Positions 59,513 through 64,000 of a stretch of 64,000 bases of DNA are shown one piece after another. The position numbers and the translations under genes are program-made. Position 1 is the stretch's first letter; each line of letters opens with the position of its first letter. Source of the DNA: Oribacterium sp. P6A1 (GTDB taxonomy: Bacteria > Bacillota > Clostridia > Lachnospirales > Lachnospiraceae); the NCBI RefSeq assembly GCF_000702885.1, contig NZ_JNKO01000004.1:169261-233260 (forward strand), read 5' to 3'. Under the pieces are notes generated by a model that had not been told where the DNA came from, searched no databases, and saw nothing but the letters and a program-made list of their open reading frames with translations.

Positions 59513-60637
59513 ATGAAAAAAAGATTTTATAGAGAACTAAGATTACGAATAAGTAGTATTGTTAATTATTGGAGAATAGTTTTAGTGTGGTTGAGAAAGA
59601 GGCTAAAATTATTTATATTTTCTAATGGTGGCTTTATAAAGAAATATCCATCAACGATTCAGTTACCAATTACATATAAATGTAATTTTAATTGCAAAAT
59701 GTGCGGAATGCAAAAGCTTATAAAGAATAAGGATTATTCAGTTGAAGAACTTGAACAAATACTTAACGATAAGCTTTTTAGGAAGGTAATAGCAGTTGGG
59801 CTAAATGGTGGTGAACCTTTTCTCCGTGCAGATTTAGTTGATTGCATAAATGTTATGCTTAAAACATTGCCTAATTTGAAGAGATTCAACATTATATCAA
59901 ATGGTTATTTTACTGATATAATAAGAGATAAATTAACAGTAATATATGAAATCGCGAAGAAAAAAGGGGTTTCTGTAAATCTCTCGTTATCTGTAGATGG
60001 TGTGGGACAGATGCAGGATTTTATGAGAGGACATCATAACGCTTGGGAAAAGGTTTGCAAGACACTAGACTTGATTTTAATAAAAAAGGAGCGCTATTGT
60101 GATTCTTTAGGAGTGATATGTACTGTGACACGATTCAATGTATATAATCTTGAAGAGGTAGAAGCTTGGAGTAAGAAGAATAATATTTTGGTAAGATATA
60201 ATATTGCAACAATTAATGCAAGAATTAATAATGACGATAGATATGAGGATTTTTCTATTTTCTGTGATGAAAAAGCAAGGTTAGTCGCACAAGAATTTTT
60301 TTATAAGAAGGCTATTAAGGAGTGCTCAGAGACATATTTTGGAATATTTCTATATATAAGAGACAGAAAGAGATATGCTGATTGCCCATGCCGGCATAAT
60401 GACTGGGTGACACTTGTGCCAAATGGAAATATTTCGTATTGCGCAACATATAGCAACGAGTTGGGAAGTGCTTTAGAGAAGTCAGCCTATGATATTTTCA
60501 ATGGGAATATTCAGATACTACATGAGATTACGACAAATCATTGTCAAAGCTGTTCACATTATATTAGTCAGCTAGACAGTGTGGGCTTAAGATTATTTTA
60601 TGAAGAATTATTAAAGAATAATGGAATAGTATTCTAG
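59513..60637 (+). CDS. radical SAM/SPASM domain protein
   Basis: 374 residues. The radical SAM cluster motif is CNFNCKMC (C57, C61, C64), followed by GLNGGEPFLRADL. The C-terminal SPASM-like part has CPCRHNDWV, ISYCATYS and CQSCSHY, enough cysteines for a second iron-sulfur cluster. An N-terminal basic/hydrophobic segment (1-40) may touch the membrane. SPASM enzymes modify peptides or act as dehydrogenases on alcohols and sugars. Its place among polysaccharide genes suggests sugar or aminosugar modification, but a peptide substrate cannot be ruled out. ATG 59513 has AAGGA six bases upstream. The following gene starts 14 bases after its stop. Confidence 0.82.
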   Translation: MKKRFYRELRLRISSIVNYWRIVLVWLRKRLKLFIFSNGGFIKKYPSTIQLPITYKCNFNCKMCGMQKLIKNKDYSVEELEQILNDKLFRKVIAVGLNGGEPFLRADLVDCINVMLKTLPNLKRFNIISNGYFTDIIRDKLTVIYEIAKKKGVSVNLSLSVDGVGQMQDFMRGHHNAWEKVCKTLDLILIKKERYCDSLGVICTVTRFNVYNLEEVEAWSKKNNILVRYNIATINARINNDDRYEDFSIFCDEKARLVAQEFFYKKAIKECSETYFGIFLYIRDRKRYADCPCRHNDWVTLVPNGNISYCATYSNELGSALEKSAYDIFNGNIQILHEITTNHCQSCSHYISQLDSVGLRLFYEELLKNNGIVF

Positions 60638-60651
60638 GAGTGTTGGTAAAA

Positions 60652-61761
60652 ATGAATATATGTATACTTGGTTGGTATGGTACGGAAACTTTAGGTGACC
60701 GTGCCATACTAGATGGAATCATTAAAATATTCGAAGAAAAAAACGAGAACAATAAATATTTCTTAGGTTCATTATTTCCTTTTTTTTCACAAAGAACACT
60801 TTATTTAGATGCTGATAATTATTCTTTTGGGAAAAAACTGAATATAGAAATATTTTGCGAAAAAGATATTAATATATTGAAGGATAGAATACGATGCTCT
60901 GATTATGTAATTATGGGCGGAGGGCCTATAATGGATATACCCGAAATACTTATAATTCGAAAGGCTTTTAAACTCGCAAAAAAGAACAAAATTACAACTG
61001 GATTGATAGGTTGTGGGTTTGGACCGTTTCATGATGAATACTATGAGTCTATAGCTAAAGATATCCTTAATTATTCAGATGTTACTATTTTTAGAGATGA
61101 GATATCAAGTCAGCGTGCTTATATGTGTAATAACGGAATAAAGGCTGTAACGCTGAGTGATCCTGCAGTTATTTCAGCTTTAGTATATAGAGAGAATACT
61201 ATGGTTAATAAAGCTGATTATATAGCTATTAATTATAGGGATACGCGGTTTAAGGTATATCAGGATAGTATAGTGGATTTAATGAGTGAGTTGTATGAAT
61301 TTACGGCCAATATTGCAAATTCATTTTCTGAGGTCAAATTAGTTCCGATGCATTCTTTCTTTTGGGGAGGAGATGATAGGGGTTATTTTGCAGAGATGAT
61401 GTTAGATAGAAACATTGGTAATGTTAATATTGTTTTTGAACCTCAATCATTATATGAGCTATATGACTGTTATTCAGCTGCAGTTGGATGCGTAGGCATG
61501 CGATATCATTCAATAATTCTACAAACTATATTAAATGGTAATAATATCATATTAGATTATACGGAAGGAAAAACAGGTAAGATTTCTGGCTTTATGAAAG
61601 AATTGGATGGTAATTTTTACTCTAATAGGTACGTAAATATTTATGATACTAATTGGGTGGAACGATTGTCTCCAGTAGATGTTCTTAGTTCAAACATGAT
61701 CTATGAGTATTCCAAGAAGAGTCATGAATTGATTTTAAATTATGTTAGAGAAATATTTTAG
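60652..61761 (+). CDS. polysaccharide pyruvyltransferase family protein
   Basis: 369 residues. The family opening NICILGWYGTETLGDRAIL and the GGGPIMDIPE segment (about 95-104) are clear, as are the late VGMRYHSIILQTIL and DYTEGKTGKI motifs. Members move pyruvate from PEP to a hydroxyl of a sugar in exopolysaccharide, giving a negatively charged ketal. Some relatives are GT-B transferases. ATG 60652 is chosen; GTG 60640 lies in the GGAG site itself. It is cotranscribed with the radical SAM gene and overlaps nothing. Confidence 0.85.
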   Translation: MNICILGWYGTETLGDRAILDGIIKIFEEKNENNKYFLGSLFPFFSQRTLYLDADNYSFGKKLNIEIFCEKDINILKDRIRCSDYVIMGGGPIMDIPEILIIRKAFKLAKKNKITTGLIGCGFGPFHDEYYESIAKDILNYSDVTIFRDEISSQRAYMCNNGIKAVTLSDPAVISALVYRENTMVNKADYIAINYRDTRFKVYQDSIVDLMSELYEFTANIANSFSEVKLVPMHSFFWGGDDRGYFAEMMLDRNIGNVNIVFEPQSLYELYDCYSAAVGCVGMRYHSIILQTILNGNNIILDYTEGKTGKISGFMKELDGNFYSNRYVNIYDTNWVERLSPVDVLSSNMIYEYSKKSHELILNYVREIF

Positions 61762-61763
61762 TA

Positions 61764-63290
61764 ATGATGGAAAGTAAATTTCGAAAAACTTCATTTGTTG
61801 CCATTACAGCGGTAATCAACAATTTATTAATGATGTTATACGGACTAATATACAACAAGTTAGTTATAGTCCATTATGGTTCTTCTACTACTGGTTTAAT
61901 TGCTACTCTTTCTCAATTTGCAGCGATGTTTACAATAATTGAGGGTGGTTTTACATTAGCAGTGGTAGTAGCTACTTATAAACCAATAATAAATGAAGAT
62001 TATGATGAATTAAATGCTATTTTGTATACTGCAAAAACTTATTTTAATAAAATAACAGTTATATATGCAAGCATTGTTATGATTAGTGGGGGGATGTATG
62101 TATATTACTTAAAATCACCCATAGGATTTGTCCATTCGCTTGTACTATTAGGACTTACGACATTCACCACTGCATTATCAATTGGAGGCACGGCTAAATA
62201 TACAGTTGTATTATCGGGAAATAATAGGCAATATATTACAAGTATTATCAGTTTATTAGTTAAGACTATTACATGGATTATATCTCTTGTAATGGTGATT
62301 AATGACATAAGTATAATATTAGTATATTCAATTAACGTATTAAATGTAATACTAAATATTCTTGCTTTAAAGGTATATGAGAAAAAGAAGTATCCGTTTA
62401 TCACGTATAGGGGAAATTATAATCTTGATAAGATTAATGGCGTTAAGGACATAATGTTTCAGAAAATTGCGTCAACAATCTTTACATCTACGGATTTAGT
62501 TTTAGTATCCTTGGGGTTAAGCCTTTCAAAAGCAAGTGTTTACTATGTATATAATCAAATATTTCAAGGGGTTTTTTCATATTTATCATCATTTGGAAAT
62601 GCACCAATAGATTCATTCGGACATCTTATTAGTTCAGGAAATAATGAAAATGCGAAATATATTTTTGAGATTTATAAAAAGACTATAAATTTGATGTCTA
62701 CTATTTTTTTCTCAACAGCAGCAATTATGATTATCCCATTTTTGAAAATATATACAAGAGATGTTAAAGATGAGAATTATATAATACCGAGTTTGGCTAC
62801 AGTATTCTTTACTTATAATTACTTAAAACTTAATAACTTACCTTATGGGATGATAATCAATGTATCTGGCGAATTTAAGAAGCAAAATATCCAAACAGGA
62901 ATTGCTGCAGTTTTAAATATTGGACTATCAATTATACTTATGAGATTTATAGGATTGAATGGTATTATAACCGGTTCGGCGATAGGTACACTTATAATTA
63001 TTGTTGTAAACGTAATTAAAGCAAAAGAAGTTCTTGCGTTTGATTTAAAAAAGGATATTGTAATTCTAATATTTAATTATATGCTTGCTTTATTTATGAT
63101 TATCAATAGTATATATTTCGTTAGTATTTCGGCCAATAACTATTTTATTTGGTTATTAAAGTCTATTGTTATTCTGATTGCAGTATTATTAATAGTGGTG
63201 GTTTGTAATATATTTATTGATAGAGTGGAAATGCTAACCTGTATTAGGTTTTATCTAGCGAAACTGGAGAACCATAGAAAAAAGAAGTAG
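61764..63290 (+). CDS. polysaccharide flippase (second, divergent)
   Basis: 508 residues with 12-14 membrane helices of the MOP/MATE fold. The N-terminus (ITAVINNLLMMLYGLIYNKL, then SSTTGLIATLSQFAAMF) resembles Gram-positive PST-type flippases rather than the Wzx at 38786. It should export the lipid-linked unit finished by the neighbouring genes. It starts two bases after the pyruvyltransferase stop, ATG 61764 or 61767. It is the last polysaccharide gene; the sequence then changes to conjugative-element genes. Confidence 0.85.
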   Translation: MMESKFRKTSFVAITAVINNLLMMLYGLIYNKLVIVHYGSSTTGLIATLSQFAAMFTIIEGGFTLAVVVATYKPIINEDYDELNAILYTAKTYFNKITVIYASIVMISGGMYVYYLKSPIGFVHSLVLLGLTTFTTALSIGGTAKYTVVLSGNNRQYITSIISLLVKTITWIISLVMVINDISIILVYSINVLNVILNILALKVYEKKKYPFITYRGNYNLDKINGVKDIMFQKIASTIFTSTDLVLVSLGLSLSKASVYYVYNQIFQGVFSYLSSFGNAPIDSFGHLISSGNNENAKYIFEIYKKTINLMSTIFFSTAAIMIIPFLKIYTRDVKDENYIIPSLATVFFTYNYLKLNNLPYGMIINVSGEFKKQNIQTGIAAVLNIGLSIILMRFIGLNGIITGSAIGTLIIIVVNVIKAKEVLAFDLKKDIVILIFNYMLALFMIINSIYFVSISANNYFIWLLKSIVILIAVLLIVVVCNIFIDRVEMLTCIRFYLAKLENHRKKK

Positions 63291-63358
63291 GTAAACAAGT
63301 CCCGACGTCAGATTGTGGGAGGCGATAATTGTTAATAATTTTAGGCAGATAGGCTAAG

Positions 63359-63601
63359 ATGGCACGTACGGTCAACAAGGATGCATTGAACGATAAGATC
63401 ACTAAACTTGAAAAAGCGATCAGCAAAAACCGGCAGCAATACGAAAAGATGACAGCTGAGATGAAGAGGCTACTGGATATGAGGAAATCAATACAGAGCG
63501 ATGAACTGTTCAAGGCCTATGCCTCTAGCAAGAGAAGTTTTGAGGACATTATGCGTTACATCAAGAGTGATCCGAATAAGGATGGTTCAGATGGTCAGTA
63601 A
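63359..63601 (+). CDS. DUF4315-type small protein of conjugative elements
   Basis: 80 residues, mostly one coiled-coil helix (NKDALNDKITKLEKAISKN) and a C-terminal RSFEDIMRYIKSD motif. This matches small DUF4315 proteins regularly found in integrative conjugative elements of Firmicutes, where their role is unknown. The ribosome site is weak. GGGAGG at 63317-63322 is too far upstream to serve this start. GC content is higher than in the genes before it. It marks a change of origin at the right end of the polysaccharide locus. Confidence 0.65.
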   Translation: MARTVNKDALNDKITKLEKAISKNRQQYEKMTAEMKRLLDMRKSIQSDELFKAYASSKRSFEDIMRYIKSDPNKDGSDGQ

Positions 63602-63785
63602 AGAAAACAATAACCGGAGGGTAACAAAGCCGGAACTAAAGGCAAGGATCAAAGAACTGGAAAAACGCCTGATGTTTATAGATGTTTTTTGCAAGCCCTT
63701 TTTGCATAAAGTTGCAGACCAAAAATGTAGGTTGTTGCAATCCTTTTTTGTAGGTTGTTGCAAGGGACCTGCCGGCCTGTTTTAG
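63591..63785 (+). CDS. small hypothetical protein
   Basis: 64 residues. The first 35 are charged and helical (KPELKARIKELEKRL), the rest is hydrophobic/cysteine-containing and is coded across two 15-bp direct repeats. AAGGATGG lies upstream of ATG 63591, and it overlaps the DUF4315 gene by 11 bases. The charged part looks real; the C-terminal end may be a truncation caused by the repeats. No family recognised. Confidence 0.4.
   Translation: MVSKENNNRRVTKPELKARIKELEKRLMFIDVFCKPFLHKVADQKCRLLQSFFVGCCKGPAGLF
63726..63763 (+). repeat. two 15-bp direct repeats
   Basis: TGTAGGTTGTTGCAA occurs at 63726-63740 and 63749-63763, starts 23 bp apart. It lies between converging genes of a conjugative-element fragment. 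It could be an iteron or recombination site. Confidence 0.75.
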
Positions 63786-63826
63786 ACCGGCACATCCAAT
63801 GCTGACATATAGTTACAAAGTTACTT

Positions 63827-64000
63827 TTATAAGTCAAAGGGAAATACGGAATCATCATCTTGTGGTTCCACAAAATCAGGTCCCTTTGTCGGAGGTTCAT
63901 CATCTCTCCAGCCCATGTATTCCATCAGGTAGGCCTTTTGTTCCTCCTTGCTCATTCCTTTCATGTCACGTTGGATCTCCTTATCCATACGATATAAGGT
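63827..64000 (-). CDS. C-terminal end of a minus-strand gene, cut by the window edge
   Basis: An open frame on the minus strand enters from the right edge and stops at 63829-63827 (TAA), giving at least 57 codons. The visible part is highly charged, with MKGMSKEEQKAYLMEYMGW and an acidic end DDDSVFPFDL. Codon use looks genuine and the frame has no start of its own, so it is the tail of a longer gene. It converges on the DUF4315 pair. No family recognised; a conjugative-element protein is likely from context. Confidence 0.55.
   Translation of the reverse strand, partial: TLYRMDKEIQRDMKGMSKEEQKAYLMEYMGWRDDEPPTKGPDFVEPQDDDSVFPFDL

Noticed and set aside
63501..63590. Extended N-terminus of the small gene at 63591
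   Set aside because: It would overlap most of the DUF4315 frame, and the Arg/Val-rich extension looks like an out-of-frame shadow; ATG 63591 has a ribosome site.

Overview
The window looks like chromosomal DNA from a Gram-positive anaerobe of the Clostridia, most likely Lachnospiraceae (Butyrivibrio or Pseudobutyrivibrio-like). The grounds are a moderate to low GC content, GGAGG-type ribosome sites, sigma-A promoters with 17-base spacers, choline-binding-type cell-wall repeat proteins, an LCP protein, a Clostridium/Thermoanaerobacter-type secondary-alcohol dehydrogenase and a DUF4315 conjugative-element gene. Species-level naming is inference. Except for one truncated gene at the right edge, every gene I support is on the + strand.

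Layout. 1-774: AT-rich non-coding DNA with two perfect DnaA boxes at the left edge. 775-7512: a formate/nitrite-type channel, a DUF4143-type AAA protein with a large low-complexity insert, an ABC importer (lipoprotein, permease, ATPase) with two structured leader RNAs, and a Uma2-like protein. 7637-11835: a secreted cell-wall-binding repeat protein and a two-component system. 11836-13050: 1.2 kb of non-coding DNA ending in a strong promoter.

13051-63290 is a very long cell-surface polysaccharide locus. Its first part (13051-22299) has a ThDP enzyme, an SDR reductase, a zinc-finger C-methyltransferase and an NADP-type secondary-alcohol dehydrogenase, which I read as a candidate branched-sugar pathway. 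A secreted Big2-like protein, a decayed copy of its C-terminal domain, an ATPase behind a nonamer repeat array, and a HicAB module lie among them. 23048-32497 has glycosyltransferases, a long phosphoglycosyl transferase, an LCP attachment protein and a second wall-binding repeat protein. 32684-46592 has a GT-C-like protein paired with a GtrB-like transferase, an O-antigen ligase-like protein, more GT2 enzymes, a flippase, a 1.2-kb-codon polymerase-like protein ending in nine exact 32-residue repeats, and a second long phosphoglycosyl transferase. 46708-54148 is a bacillosamine-type module (4,6-dehydratase, aminotransferase, PglC-like enzyme) in which no PglD acetyltransferase is seen; instead an ATP-grasp/HAD fusion, a second PLP protein and a FemAB/GNAT-like acyltransferase follow. 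54158-63290 is AT-richer and holds GT2/GT4 enzymes, an EpsG polymerase, a radical SAM/SPASM protein, a pyruvyltransferase and a second flippase.

63359-64000 carries pieces typical of integrative conjugative elements. Taken together the locus can make nucleotide sugars, prime them on undecaprenyl phosphate by three different enzymes, extend, flip, polymerise and attach the product to the wall. The duplication of priming enzymes, flippases and polymerase candidates suggests at least two glycopolymer systems side by side. I saw no rRNA, tRNA, CRISPR array or intact insertion sequence.
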